Of a stretch of 39,329 nt of DNA, positions 20,841-29,851 are shown one piece after another. The notes beneath the pieces are model-generated. The model worked only from the letters and a program-made list of their open reading frames with translations. It ran no database searches and had not been told where the DNA came from. The position numbers and the translations under genes are program-made. Origin of the DNA: Pseudomonadota bacterium (lineage in GTDB: Bacteria; Pseudomonadota; Gammaproteobacteria; Xanthomonadales; Xanthomonadaceae); NCBI GenBank assembly GCA_018242485.1, contig JAFEBV010000033.1, forward strand, positions 1 to 39,329, read 5' to 3'. How positions within the stretch are numbered: position 1 is the stretch's first letter; each line of letters starts with the position of its first letter.

Positions 20841-21179
20841 ATGTCCGAGCCGTCGAACCTGAAAAGCGACCCCCTGTTCGGGGGTCTCACGCGGCCGGCC
20901 ACGTTGATGGGCCTGCCCATCGAGATTCTCGTGATCATTTCCGGAACCAGCGTCATCGCGTTCCTGATCTGTTTCATGTTCGACGCGGACGTGTTCTGGA
21001 AATTGTTTTGTCTGGGACTGGGCGGGGTGGCCTATGCCATCGCGCGCTTGATCTGTGTGCGCGATCCGCGTGCGTTCCGCTACCTCGCGCTGGCCCTGGA
21101 CACCAAGGCACTCCACCGCAGCCGCCCGAAATGGGGCTGCGGTTCTTATTCACCGATGCCATTTCGCAAGCGGCGCTAG
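20841..21179 (+). CDS. virB3: VirB3-family inner-membrane protein
   Basis: A 112-residue protein from the ATG at 20841. The family start is clear: SDPLFGGLTRPATLMGLPIEILVII, then a second membrane segment (FWKLFCLGLGGVAYAIARLICVRDPRAFRYL). VirB3 works with VirB4 at the base of the channel and in pilus assembly. The C-terminal 30 residues are basic. It follows virB2 by 11 bp and precedes virB4 by 82 bp. Confidence 0.92.
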   Translation: MSEPSNLKSDPLFGGLTRPATLMGLPIEILVIISGTSVIAFLICFMFDADVFWKLFCLGLGGVAYAIARLICVRDPRAFRYLALALDTKALHRSRPKWGCGSYSPMPFRKRR

Positions 21180-21261
21180 ATGTCCGCTCGCGGCGTCACG
21201 GAGCGGACTAAGGCTGCGATTACGTCCCCGCAGCACCAGCCCAACAACCCGGATTATTTCG

Positions 21262-23664
21262 ATGCCAGCCGAAGTCAAACCCCTGATGTCGAACGACCTC
21301 GATGTTTCGCGGTACGTGCCCTACACGATCCACAGCACCGAGCACAACGTCCGCACCGACAGGGCCGATGTGTGCACGGTCATACACGTCGCCGGGGCTG
21401 CCCATGAAGCCGCAGACGACGACGACATTCAATCTTGGCATGAAGTGTTGTGTGGCTTGATTCGGAACTTGTCGTCCGAGCGTGTGGCGATCTACGCGCA
21501 CACCCTGCGTGAGCCCAGGAACGAGTACCCCGGCGGCGTGTTCGACGACGACTTCGCCGGACGACTCAACGACAAGTACCGCGCCTCCCTGAGCGGCGCA
21601 CGGATGATGGTCAACAGCCACTACCTCACGCTGGTGCTGCGCGGCCCATCGGTCGCCTCAAGGCTCTTGAATTTCGGCGTGAAGAAAACGCGAGACAGCG
21701 TTGCCGAAGCGATTGCCGAGGCGGACAGCAAGCTCGATGAACTGGCCGATACAGTCATCGCCGCTCTGTCGCGGCATGGTGCCCGCCGCGTGGGCCTGTA
21801 CAACCACAACGGGGCTGTGCACTCGGAAGCCCTTGAGTTTCTCGCCACGCTGGTCAACGGCGAATGGCAACGCATGCCGGTGTCGAAGGGCCAGGTGAAG
21901 TTCACCATGGCCACCAGCCGCATCAGTTTCGGCGTCGATCAACTCGAAATCCGGACGCCGACCACGCGGAAGATCGGCGCTGTACTTGCCGTCAACGACT
22001 ACCAGGTCGAACGCAGTGAACCGGGTCACTTGAACTTGTTGCTGACCCTGCCCTTCCCTTACGCACTGACCCAATCGTTCGCCATTCTGCCGCGCAAGCA
22101 GGCTCTGGATTGGATGCTCAAGCAGCAGCGGCTGCTCATCAACGCCGGCGACGCCGGCCAGAGCCAGATTGCCGACATATCGGCGGCGACCGACGATCTC
22201 GTATCCAACCGTATCGTGTTCGGCGACCACCACCTGAGCCTGTTGGTATTGGCCGACAACCCCAAGCAACTCGCACAACGCATCGCGCAGGCACGCGCCG
22301 CGCTGTCCGAGTCGGGCTTTGTCGTCGCCAGGGAAGATTCGACGATGGAGGCGGCGTACTGGGCTCAGCTACCCGGAAACCTCAGCCTGCGGCCAAGGCC
22401 TGCGCCGATCAGCTCGCGCAACTTCATCGGCTTCACCGGCTTTCACAATTATCCCAACGGCAAGGTTTCCGGCAACCAGTGGGGTCCGGCCGTCACCTTG
22501 CTCAAGACGACCAGCGGAACCCCGTACTACTTCAACTTCCACCTGCCGACTTCCGGCCGCAAGGCTCAGGACGAACGCGACGTCGATGCTCGGGTACCAG
22601 GACACGCCTTGCTGCTCGGCCCGACCGGCGCCGGCAAGACCGTCATCCAGACGTTCATGCTCGCGCAGTGCGAAAAGTTCCGCCCCACGGTCTTCACGTT
22701 CGACAAGGATCGCGGCCAGGAAATCTTCATCCGGGCCATGGGCGGCCGCTACGCCACATTGCGCAACGGTCATCCGACGGGGTTCAACCCTTGCACGCTG
22801 CCGGACACGCCCGGCAACCGCGACCTGCTTCAGCACCTGGTCAAGAAGTGTGTCGGCGGCAATCTCTCCCCATCGCAGGAAAGGGAAATTGCCGAAGCCG
22901 TGGCGGGCATCTACGGCATGGAGTATGCGGAGCGCCGCTTCCTCAACATGATGCCGTTCTTCGACCCGACCGACCCGGATGGAGTCGCGCAGCGTTTCAG
23001 GAAGTGGGTTTCAGGCGGATCGCTGCATTGGGTGTTCGACAACGAAATCGACCTGATCGGTTTCGACAACACCCGCCACTACGGGTTCGACATGACCGAT
23101 TTCCTCGACAACGAGGAAATCCTGACCCCGGCGGTCATGTACCTGTTCCATCGCATGGAAAGCCTCATCGATGGCCGCCGGTTCGTCCTCAACATGGACG
23201 AGTTCTGGAAAATGCTCAAAGACCCGTACTTCGAGGCCAAAGCACTCGATGCGGTCAAGACATATCGCAAGCGCAACGCTTTTGCCTTGTTCGGCACCCA
23301 ATCCCCAGCCGACGTCCTGAGCTCATCAATCAGCAAGCAGTTGATCGAGCAGGTCGTGACCCAGCTTTACCTGCCTAACCCGAAAGCCCGACGCGAGGAC
23401 TACCTCGACGGGTTCAACCTGACCGAACGCGAGTACGAGATCGTCCGTCACGACATGGTTGAGAACAACCTGCGCGGCTTCCTGCTCAAGCAGGGGGCGA
23501 ACTCGACCGTGTGCGAACTCAACCTTCGCGGGTTTGAAGATGAATTGGCTGTGCTCTCAGGCACCGCGGCCACCGTCGAGCTTTGCGAACGCGCTGTGGC
23601 ATCTGCTGGGATCGATCCCGAGAAGTGGTTACCGATGTTTCAACAACTCAGAAGGAGTCAGTGA
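21262..23664 (+). CDS. virB4: VirB4-family transfer ATPase
   Basis: An 800-residue cytoplasmic ATPase that energises pilus and channel assembly. The start MPAEVKPLMSNDLDVSRYVPY is preferred; ATG 21286 is possible. The N-terminal VirB4/CagE domain includes DDFAGRLNDKYRASLSGARMMVNSHYLTLVLR. Walker A is GPTGAGKT at residues 453-460, Walker B-like sequence is FVLNMDEFWKMLKD, and KTYRKRNAFALFGTQSPADVLSSS is the usual arginine-finger area. The length is normal. It is followed by virB5 with a 1-bp gap. Confidence 0.96.
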   Translation: MPAEVKPLMSNDLDVSRYVPYTIHSTEHNVRTDRADVCTVIHVAGAAHEAADDDDIQSWHEVLCGLIRNLSSERVAIYAHTLREPRNEYPGGVFDDDFAGRLNDKYRASLSGARMMVNSHYLTLVLRGPSVASRLLNFGVKKTRDSVAEAIAEADSKLDELADTVIAALSRHGARRVGLYNHNGAVHSEALEFLATLVNGEWQRMPVSKGQVKFTMATSRISFGVDQLEIRTPTTRKIGAVLAVNDYQVERSEPGHLNLLLTLPFPYALTQSFAILPRKQALDWMLKQQRLLINAGDAGQSQIADISAATDDLVSNRIVFGDHHLSLLVLADNPKQLAQRIAQARAALSESGFVVAREDSTMEAAYWAQLPGNLSLRPRPAPISSRNFIGFTGFHNYPNGKVSGNQWGPAVTLLKTTSGTPYYFNFHLPTSGRKAQDERDVDARVPGHALLLGPTGAGKTVIQTFMLAQCEKFRPTVFTFDKDRGQEIFIRAMGGRYATLRNGHPTGFNPCTLPDTPGNRDLLQHLVKKCVGGNLSPSQEREIAEAVAGIYGMEYAERRFLNMMPFFDPTDPDGVAQRFRKWVSGGSLHWVFDNEIDLIGFDNTRHYGFDMTDFLDNEEILTPAVMYLFHRMESLIDGRRFVLNMDEFWKMLKDPYFEAKALDAVKTYRKRNAFALFGTQSPADVLSSSISKQLIEQVVTQLYLPNPKARREDYLDGFNLTEREYEIVRHDMVENNLRGFLLKQGANSTVCELNLRGFEDELAVLSGTAATVELCERAVASAGIDPEKWLPMFQQLRRSQ

Positions 23665-23665
23665 C

Positions 23666-24352
23666 ATGAAGGCATTGAAGAACCTGGCCGTGGCGATCGG
23701 CGTCGTCCTTGGCACCAGCACGATGGTCCAGCCGGCCCACGCCCAGTTTGCGGTGATCGACGTGGCCAACCTGCAGCAGAACATCGGGCAGTACCTGCAG
23801 ATGATCCAGCAGCTCAAGCAGCTGCAAGCCCAGCTCACCCAGGCTGTGCAGCAATACAAATCCATCACCGGGTCACGCGGGCTCGGCAACATCCTTCAGG
23901 AAAACTACACGCAAATCGTCCCCGCCAACTGGCAGGAGACGCTGAACATCATGCAAGGAGGCGGCCAGGTAGGGCAGCTCGCCACACAGATTGCCAACGA
24001 AGCCAGCCAGCTCAAGGGCTCGAATTTTGCGGGTGCTGCCCAACAGGTGATCCAGGGCCTGCAGCAGAACATGAATGCGAGTGCGTCGGGCCAAGCCCTC
24101 AACTCGGAGGTGTATCAGGAGGCAGGCCAGCGCTTCACACGGATCCAGGATCTGACCAACCAGATCAACAGCACCCAGGATCTGAAAGGCGCACAGGACC
24201 TGCTGAACCGCCTCCAGGCCGAAAACCTCGATTTGCAAAACGAGGCGCTGAAGCTCCAGGCCATGAACGCGATGCTGACCCAGCAGCAAGCGGTGAAGGC
24301 GCAGCAGATGCTCCAGGAAAACATGGCCGCCCGCCGCGGCTCGAAATACTGA
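23666..24352 (+). CDS. virB5: VirB5/TrbJ-family pilus-tip protein
   Basis: A 228-residue secreted protein from MKALKNLAVAIGVVLGTSTM, with GAAGGAG before the ATG and a signal peptide ending at AHA. The mature start QFAVIDVANLQQNIGQYLQMIQQLKQLQAQL and the long Gln-rich coiled helices are typical of VirB5/TrbJ minor pilins, which sit at the pilus tip. A C-terminal helical tail (LQAENLDLQNEALKLQAMNAMLTQQQAV) follows. The position between virB4 and virB6 supports the call. Confidence 0.9.
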   Translation: MKALKNLAVAIGVVLGTSTMVQPAHAQFAVIDVANLQQNIGQYLQMIQQLKQLQAQLTQAVQQYKSITGSRGLGNILQENYTQIVPANWQETLNIMQGGGQVGQLATQIANEASQLKGSNFAGAAQQVIQGLQQNMNASASGQALNSEVYQEAGQRFTRIQDLTNQINSTQDLKGAQDLLNRLQAENLDLQNEALKLQAMNAMLTQQQAVKAQQMLQENMAARRGSKY

Positions 24353-24362
24353 GCGCCGCCCG

Positions 24363-24695
24363 ATGACTTTTACCGCGATCAGCCCGACCCTGCGCCTGTA
24401 TGGCGCAGCGGTCCTCATCGGCCTTGTAGCCGCCATCACCGGCGTCTGGCTCTACACCAGCTACGAAGCGCGCAAGCAAGCCGCAGAACTTGCCGCCCTC
24501 CAGGCCATCGAGGCGCAACGACACGCAGCGGTCGAGCGCTTTGTTCACGAGCAGGTAGTCTCCAGCGCGAAGACCGACGACGGGAAAAAAATCGACGATA
24601 GCAACGCTCATGCCGCTGCCGCGAAAGCGGCCGAAAAGGCTGCCTACGATTTGATTCAGGCCAACCAGCGTGCACGTCGAAAAGCCAAGTACTGA
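24363..24695 (+). CDS. Small membrane protein in the virB operon
   Basis: A 110-residue protein. There is one membrane helix near the N-terminus (YGAAVLIGLVAAITGVWLYTSY, about residues 13-34), then a charged helical part rich in Ala, Lys and Glu (EARKQAAELAALQAIEAQRHAAVERFV and AAAKAAEKAAYDLIQANQRARRKAKY). I do not recognise the family. A small gene in this place, between virB5 and virB6, often encodes an entry-exclusion or accessory protein in VirB-type plasmids, but here that is only a guess from position. Confidence 0.7.
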   Translation: MTFTAISPTLRLYGAAVLIGLVAAITGVWLYTSYEARKQAAELAALQAIEAQRHAAVERFVHEQVVSSAKTDDGKKIDDSNAHAAAAKAAEKAAYDLIQANQRARRKAKY

Positions 24696-24724
24696 TTTTC
24701 CGACGCAACCCTTCAGGCACTTCC

Positions 24725-25798
24725 ATGGCCAACACCACGCAAATTGCACATTGGCTCCTTGACGACATCACAAACAAGATAACGACCTACGCGAATGACA
24801 AGGCGGAGATCATGGCTCACATGATCGGGCCTGTCGCCGTGTGCCTGCTGACGATCTATGTGTTGCTGTGGGGAGCCGGCATTGCTTCGGGGCAGATCAC
24901 CGAGCCGTTTACCGACGGCATGAAGCGTATCTGTCGCATCTGCGCCATCGTGTCCTTCGGGCTTACCGTCTCTATTTACCATGACAGTGTGGCCACGTTC
25001 TTTGAAACAATACCGGCAACAATGGCCACCCAGATGGCGGCCGCCAAATCCGGTAGCTCGGGCAGTGCGGCGTCGATTTCAGACGTGCTCGATCAATCCT
25101 TGCAAAAAGGCATCGACATAGGTGAGAAGTCTTGGGAGATGGGCGACAAGATCGCCGCGACACCGCTGTCGATTTCCGCCTCGATTGCCGCGACTCCGTA
25201 CTACCTGCTGGCGATAGCCATAGATCTAGCATGCGCGCTGATCGTTGCGGTCGGAGCCGCAATCTTGTTCATCGCCTTTATCGCTACGGCGTTATTACTC
25301 GCCATAGGACCGCTTTTCATCATGCTCGCGATCTTCCCCCAAACGCAACGATTCTTTGAATCGTGGCTGGGTCAGGTCGTGAACTTTTCCCTGCTCTATC
25401 TGTTGATTGCCGTCACCATCGGCATGACGTTCGAAATGTTCGATCAATTTCTCGGCGACGTTGCAATGGGCGATATCAACGATATCGTCGTGAGTGCGAT
25501 CAAGGTCATTGGCGCGGTCATCGCCATTGTCGCGGTGATGCTGCAAACGCGTTCGATTGCCGCCGGTCTTGGAGGTGGGCTAGCCCTCCAAGCCCAAGGC
25601 TTGGCCGGAAGACTTGCTTCAGCCGGCACCAACGTCGCGCGAGCCGGAATGACTGGCAATTCAAGAGACCAAATGGGGCGGGGTCTGTCTGAAAGATTCA
25701 ACGGCGAACGTCCACTGACCGCTGCTCGCCAGGCTGTTACTAGCAGGGTGCGGCGAGCATTCAAAACATCCAACTCTGCTAGTGAGGGCACCCCATGA
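24725..25798 (+). CDS. virB6: VirB6/TrbL-family polytopic channel protein
   Basis: A 357-residue inner-membrane protein with at least five hydrophobic segments (for example IGPVAVCLLTIYVLLWGAGI, YLLAIAIDLACALIVAVGAA and LLLAIGPLFIMLAIFPQTQRFFESWLGQVVNF). The last is the conserved VirB6 core with the invariant Trp. The Gly/Ala-rich C-terminus (GLGGGLALQAQGLAGRL) is cytoplasmic or periplasmic. VirB6 contacts the DNA during passage. Its stop overlaps the start of the lipoprotein gene (ATGA). Confidence 0.93.
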   Translation: MANTTQIAHWLLDDITNKITTYANDKAEIMAHMIGPVAVCLLTIYVLLWGAGIASGQITEPFTDGMKRICRICAIVSFGLTVSIYHDSVATFFETIPATMATQMAAAKSGSSGSAASISDVLDQSLQKGIDIGEKSWEMGDKIAATPLSISASIAATPYYLLAIAIDLACALIVAVGAAILFIAFIATALLLAIGPLFIMLAIFPQTQRFFESWLGQVVNFSLLYLLIAVTIGMTFEMFDQFLGDVAMGDINDIVVSAIKVIGAVIAIVAVMLQTRSIAAGLGGGLALQAQGLAGRLASAGTNVARAGMTGNSRDQMGRGLSERFNGERPLTAARQAVTSRVRRAFKTSNSASEGTP

Positions 25799-25956
25799 AC
25801 AACCGATGGAAGCTGTTATTGGTGTTGGCCGCGGCAGTCTGCCTGGGCGCATGTGCGACCGCTAACGTCGCCCCTAAGTGCAATGGCGATTTCACCCGCG
25901 TCAACACTCCCGACAAGTACCCAATCCGCACAACCGACCAGGCGAAGCAGCCATGA
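25795..25956 (+). CDS. virB7: VirB7-like small lipoprotein
   Basis: A 53-residue protein, MNNRWKLLLVLAAAVCLGACATAN, with a clear lipobox (LGAC, Cys20). A short mature part follows with one further Cys (APKCNGDFTRVNTPDKYPIRTT). It is bound by ATGA overlaps to virB6 before it and virB8 after it. VirB7 lipoproteins anchor VirB9 in the outer membrane, often by a disulphide, and the extra Cys28 would suit that. The size and place fit; an exclusion lipoprotein is the alternative. Confidence 0.8.
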   Translation: MNNRWKLLLVLAAAVCLGACATANVAPKCNGDFTRVNTPDKYPIRTTDQAKQP

Positions 25957-26630
25957 GCGCAACAACCAATCACCGTGATTACCTCGAGGCCGCGAAGCTC
26001 TGGGAAACCGACCAGATATCCAAGTCGCTGCGAAGCGAACGTCGCGCCTGGATAGTGGCTGGTTTTGCCGGCGCCATCGCTCTGATGTCCGTCACGGCCG
26101 TCGCCCTACTGACCCCGCTCAAAACCGTCGAGCCCTTCGTCGTGAAAGTGGACCACAACACGGGAGAGTCCGATGTGGTCACGCTGCTCAACCAGAAGAC
26201 CGTCGGATACAACGAGGTGATCGACAAATATTTCCTCGCCCGGTACGTCAATTACCGGGAGGAGTTTTCCGACTCGACGGCCTTTCCGAACTACCAGGCC
26301 GTTTCGGTGATGTCGAGCCAATCGGTGGGCAGTGCCTACTACAACGAAATCAAACCGGACAACGCAAAGTCGCCGGTGCGCGTCTACGGCAAGTCCGGCA
26401 TGGTCGATGTCACGGTGAACTCGGTCGTGTTCATGGGCACGGGCGTGGCGCAGGTCCGGTTCACTCGTCGCGAGCGGATGCGCGATGACGATCAATGGAC
26501 CGAAACGCACTGGATCGCCACGGTCAGCTACAGCTACGTCAACCCGCCCACGGTTGAGAAGGCAAGGCTGGTCAACCCGGTCGGTTTCCGCGTAACCGAA
26601 TACCGCCTTGATCCGGAGACCGTCAAGTGA
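25953..26630 (+). CDS. virB8: VirB8-family inner-membrane assembly factor
   Basis: A 225-residue protein with a short cytoplasmic start (SATTNHRDYLEAAKLWETDQISKSLRSERRAW), one membrane helix (about residues 38-60) and a periplasmic NTF2-like domain. The domain shows PFVVKVDHNTGESDVVTLL, YFLARYVNYREEFS and YVNPPTVEKARLVNPVGFRVTEYRL, all standard for VirB8. It bridges the inner-membrane ring and VirB9/VirB10. It overlaps the lipoprotein gene upstream (ATGA) and virB9 downstream (GTGA). Confidence 0.95.
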   Translation: MSATTNHRDYLEAAKLWETDQISKSLRSERRAWIVAGFAGAIALMSVTAVALLTPLKTVEPFVVKVDHNTGESDVVTLLNQKTVGYNEVIDKYFLARYVNYREEFSDSTAFPNYQAVSVMSSQSVGSAYYNEIKPDNAKSPVRVYGKSGMVDVTVNSVVFMGTGVAQVRFTRRERMRDDDQWTETHWIATVSYSYVNPPTVEKARLVNPVGFRVTEYRLDPETVK

Positions 26631-27610
26631 AGACCGCACACAAGCTCGCGCTTGCGGCCGCGATTGCCGCAACGATTCTTGCTCCAACCGCCTTTGCCGA
26701 GGTGCTTCCTACGGGCGGTCACGAGGACTCCCGCATCAAGACCGTGGCCTATGACCCGAACGACGTGGTGAAGCTCGTGGGGCGCTACGGCTTTTCGACG
26801 ATCATCGAATTTGCCGATGGCGAAACCATCAACGATGTCGCCCTCGGCGACACGCTGGCATGGGAGGTCGCTCCCTCCAAGAGCAATCTGTTCGTCAAGC
26901 CGCGCGAGCCTCACGCGGCGACGAACATGACGGTCATCACCGACCGCCACATCTATCAGTTCCTTTTGCAGGCAGCGCCCCATCGCAACGCTCCGGCCCA
27001 CGCATTTTTCGCCGTGAAGTTCATCTATCCCGCTGACGAGTCCGCCAAAAAGCTCGCCACCACCGACGCCGCGCGCGCCAGGCAAGCGCTCGACGGTTCG
27101 TTGCCCAAACCGAGCAACTACAACTATTGGGCCTGCGGGGCAGCCCAACTGCGCCCGACCGAGGCCTTCGACGACGGCCGATTCACCTACCTCCGCTTCC
27201 CCGGCGCGCAAGAAGTGCCGGCGGTGTTTGTCATCAACTCCGACAACACCGAAAGCTTGGCCAATGGGCAAATGCGCGGGGATTTGTACGTGGTTTACAC
27301 CACGGCGCGCAAGTTCGTCCTGCGTAAAGGCAATGCTGTCGCCTGCCTGGAGAACCGCAGCTTCAATTGGTACGGCGTGGGTACTCCGAACGGAACGACC
27401 AGCCCGAAAGTGGAACGCACGATCAAGTCAACGCCAACCTCCGCCACCGCCGTGCCGTCCCAAGCCCTTCCACCGGGGCAGCCCGCGTCGCCGCCGCCGC
27501 CGGCGCCTCAACGCATGTCGCTGGAGCTTCCTCCGGGCCTGGCAATGCCTCCCATGAATCTCCCCAACATTGGCACCCCGGCAGTGGACGCCGGCGGCCC
27601 AGCGCACTGA
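26627..27610 (+). CDS. virB9: VirB9-family outer-membrane core protein
   Basis: A 327-residue secreted protein. The start is the GTG at 26627, inside the virB8 stop. The signal peptide (KTAHKLALAAAIAATILAPTAFA) is followed by the N-terminal CagX/VirB9 domain (DPNDVVKLVGRYGFSTIIEF, DTLAWEVAPSKSNLFVKP, NMTVITDRHIYQFLL). The C-terminal VirB7-binding domain has NYNYWACG, DDGRFTYLRF and KFVLRKGNAVACLENRSFNWYG. A Pro-rich tail of about 50 residues extends beyond the usual end. Confidence 0.95.
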   Translation: MKTAHKLALAAAIAATILAPTAFAEVLPTGGHEDSRIKTVAYDPNDVVKLVGRYGFSTIIEFADGETINDVALGDTLAWEVAPSKSNLFVKPREPHAATNMTVITDRHIYQFLLQAAPHRNAPAHAFFAVKFIYPADESAKKLATTDAARARQALDGSLPKPSNYNYWACGAAQLRPTEAFDDGRFTYLRFPGAQEVPAVFVINSDNTESLANGQMRGDLYVVYTTARKFVLRKGNAVACLENRSFNWYGVGTPNGTTSPKVERTIKSTPTSATAVPSQALPPGQPASPPPPAPQRMSLELPPGLAMPPMNLPNIGTPAVDAGGPAH

Positions 27611-27624
27611 ACGAGGATGCACGC

Positions 27625-28803
27625 ATGGATCCCAATGCCAATCTGATGTCGAACGACCCTGCCAGCACCGGCACCAACCATGTTGAGGAAGCCCGCGGCA
27701 TTCCGCAGGTTGGTCGCAAGGGTGGCGTGAACCGCGCCCTGGCGGCTCTGCTCACGGTCTCATTTTTCCTGATTGTCATTGCCGTCGGCGGCTATGTGTT
27801 CTGGCAGAAATTGAGCCAGCACACCGCAAGGACGAAGGACAAGCCGGCCGCCGCCGATACTCTGCCTACTCTGACCGAAGCCGCATTCAACAAATCGATT
27901 ACCCCGCCGCCACCGCCGCCGGGCGTCGCCACCCAGACGACTCCCGCCGCATCGGGAGAAACACCGGCGCAAGCCGGACAGCCACAACTGACGCCGGAAC
28001 AGAAGGCAGCCGCAGACCGTGCCGAGAGGCGCAAGCGCGCACCGCTTATGGCGTTTACCCAATCCGTCGGTATGGGTGGTCTGTCGGCCATTGCGGGCGG
28101 CGCCGGGGAGCATGCCCCCGAGGCAAGCAGCGATAACGCCCGCGGTGCACTGGGAAGCGCCCTGCAAGCCACGCGCACCAGCGACGTATCCGCGCGAACC
28201 TTGGCCGATCCGGACATGACCATCACCCAAGGCACCTTCATTGATTGCACCCTCGAGACAGCGATCGACAGCACCCTGCCCGGCATGACCAGCTGCATCC
28301 TTCCGCGCGACGTGTACTCCACAAGCGGACGTGTTCTCCTGCTCGAGCGCGGTAGCCGAGTCGTCGGGCAATACCAGTCCGGTCAGCTCCGATCCGGGAT
28401 GCGACGGATTTTCATGTTGTGGACGCGTATCGAGACCCCGAAAGGGGTTCTGATCAACCTCGACTCCCCCGACACGGATGCGTTGGGACGATCCGGTGTC
28501 GATGGCGCGATCAACAACCATTTCTTCCTGCGCTTCGGATCGGCGTTGCTCGTCTCGCTTGTCGATGATCTGGCTCAGTACGCCGTCAACCGCCAGACCA
28601 ACGGCGGGGGCACGACAAACAACCTCAACTTCGGCAACACGGCGCAAAGCACGACAGACGCCGCAGGCATCATCGTCCAGAACACCATCAACATCCCGCC
28701 GACGCTGACAAAAGCCCAGGGTGGCCACGTCGGGATATTTGTCGCACGCGATCTTTATTTCGGGAATGTCTATGGTCTCGCCCCTGCCCAGCAGCGTAAC
28801 TGA
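27625..28803 (+). CDS. virB10: VirB10-family envelope-spanning core protein
   Basis: A 392-residue protein from the ATG at 27625. A cytoplasmic start precedes one membrane helix (about residues 38-60), a Pro-rich periplasmic stretch (TPPPPPPGV) and the C-terminal TrbI/VirB10 beta-barrel domain. The domain shows GTFIDCTLETAIDSTLPGMTSC, DVYSTSGRVLLLERGSRVVGQY, RIETPKGVLINLDSPDTDALGR and TINIPPTLTKAQGGHVGIFVARDL. VirB10 senses ATP use at the base and gates the outer-membrane pore. Its end overlaps virB11 by about 30 nt. Confidence 0.95.
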   Translation: MDPNANLMSNDPASTGTNHVEEARGIPQVGRKGGVNRALAALLTVSFFLIVIAVGGYVFWQKLSQHTARTKDKPAAADTLPTLTEAAFNKSITPPPPPPGVATQTTPAASGETPAQAGQPQLTPEQKAAADRAERRKRAPLMAFTQSVGMGGLSAIAGGAGEHAPEASSDNARGALGSALQATRTSDVSARTLADPDMTITQGTFIDCTLETAIDSTLPGMTSCILPRDVYSTSGRVLLLERGSRVVGQYQSGQLRSGMRRIFMLWTRIETPKGVLINLDSPDTDALGRSGVDGAINNHFFLRFGSALLVSLVDDLAQYAVNRQTNGGGTTNNLNFGNTAQSTTDAAGIIVQNTINIPPTLTKAQGGHVGIFVARDLYFGNVYGLAPAQQRN

Positions 28804-29839
28804 CCTCGCGGAAAGCAAGCATCACCTCGAAGCGCCGGTAAACAACCCGGCGCTTCGAGCGTACTTGAAACCGCTCAACGAAATTCTCAAAGGTGACGTG
28901 ACCGAGGTTTGTGTCAACAGACCCGGAGAGGCCTGGACCGAAGATAACAATGGCTGGGTTCGCCATGCGGTACCTGAGCTGACGCTGGAGAAATGCCAGC
29001 AACTCGCCAAGCTGTGCGCGACGACAACACACCAGAAGATCGACGAGACAACCCCTTTGGTCTCCGCAGCCTTGGCCACGGGTGAGCGCGTGCAGGCCGT
29101 CATAGCGCCAGGGACGTCCGTCGGCAAGGTCAGCCTGACCATTCGCAAGCCGTCCAAACTGCGCATGACCCTGGACGACTATGAAGCCAGCGGTGCCTTT
29201 GACCTGGTGCGTGTCGGGCACCAGGCCAATGTCGCCATCGAAGCGCAATTGCAGGCCTGTTTGAAAGAACGGCGCATCGCCGACTTTTTACGCCTGGCCG
29301 TAGCCTCGAAACAGAACATCATTGTTTCCGGCGCCACCGGCAGCGGTAAGACGACGCTGATGAAGACGCTGGTGGATCTCATCCCCGCCAACGAACGCCT
29401 CATCACGATCGAGGACACACCCGAACTGCAGATCGTGAACCAGCCTAACCACGTTCGCCTGTTCTACTCGAAGGACGGTCAAGGTGTGAGCCGTGCCACG
29501 CCCAAGCAGTTGCTCGAAAGCTGCTTGCGCATGAAGCCCGATCGCGTCTTGCTCGCCGAGCTTCGCTCCGATGAAGCGTTCTACTACATCCGCAACGTGA
29601 ACTCGGGCCATCCGGGCTCGATCACGTCCGTGCACGCAACCAGCCCGGAGCTGGCGATCGAGCAGCTCATGCTGCTTGTGAAGGAATCCCAGGGCGGCGC
29701 GAACCTCTCGCGCGAAGACATCAAGCAGTTGCTCTACATGCTGGTCGATGTCGTGATTCAGTTCGCGAAAGTCGATGGCAAGCGTCGCATCACCGGGATT
29801 TACTACAACCCGGCCAAGAAGCACACCCTCCTGTCCTGA
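28772..29839 (+). CDS. virB11: VirB11-family hexameric ATPase
   Basis: A 355-residue traffic ATPase. The start MVSPLPSSVTDLAES at 28772 is chosen because CGGGA sits 8 nt upstream; ATG 28766 is as likely on other grounds. The N-terminal domain has LNEILKGDVTEVCVNRPGEAW. Walker A is GATGSGKT at residues 187-194, then ITIEDTPELQI (Asp box), RMKPDRVLLAELRSDEAFYYIRNVNSGHPGSITSVHA (Walker B and His box). VirB11 works with VirB4 and VirD4 to switch between pilus building and DNA transfer. Confidence 0.96.
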   Translation: MVSPLPSSVTDLAESKHHLEAPVNNPALRAYLKPLNEILKGDVTEVCVNRPGEAWTEDNNGWVRHAVPELTLEKCQQLAKLCATTTHQKIDETTPLVSAALATGERVQAVIAPGTSVGKVSLTIRKPSKLRMTLDDYEASGAFDLVRVGHQANVAIEAQLQACLKERRIADFLRLAVASKQNIIVSGATGSGKTTLMKTLVDLIPANERLITIEDTPELQIVNQPNHVRLFYSKDGQGVSRATPKQLLESCLRMKPDRVLLAELRSDEAFYYIRNVNSGHPGSITSVHATSPELAIEQLMLLVKESQGGANLSREDIKQLLYMLVDVVIQFAKVDGKRRITGIYYNPAKKHTLLS

Positions 29840-29851
29840 TGGAGCAATCCG

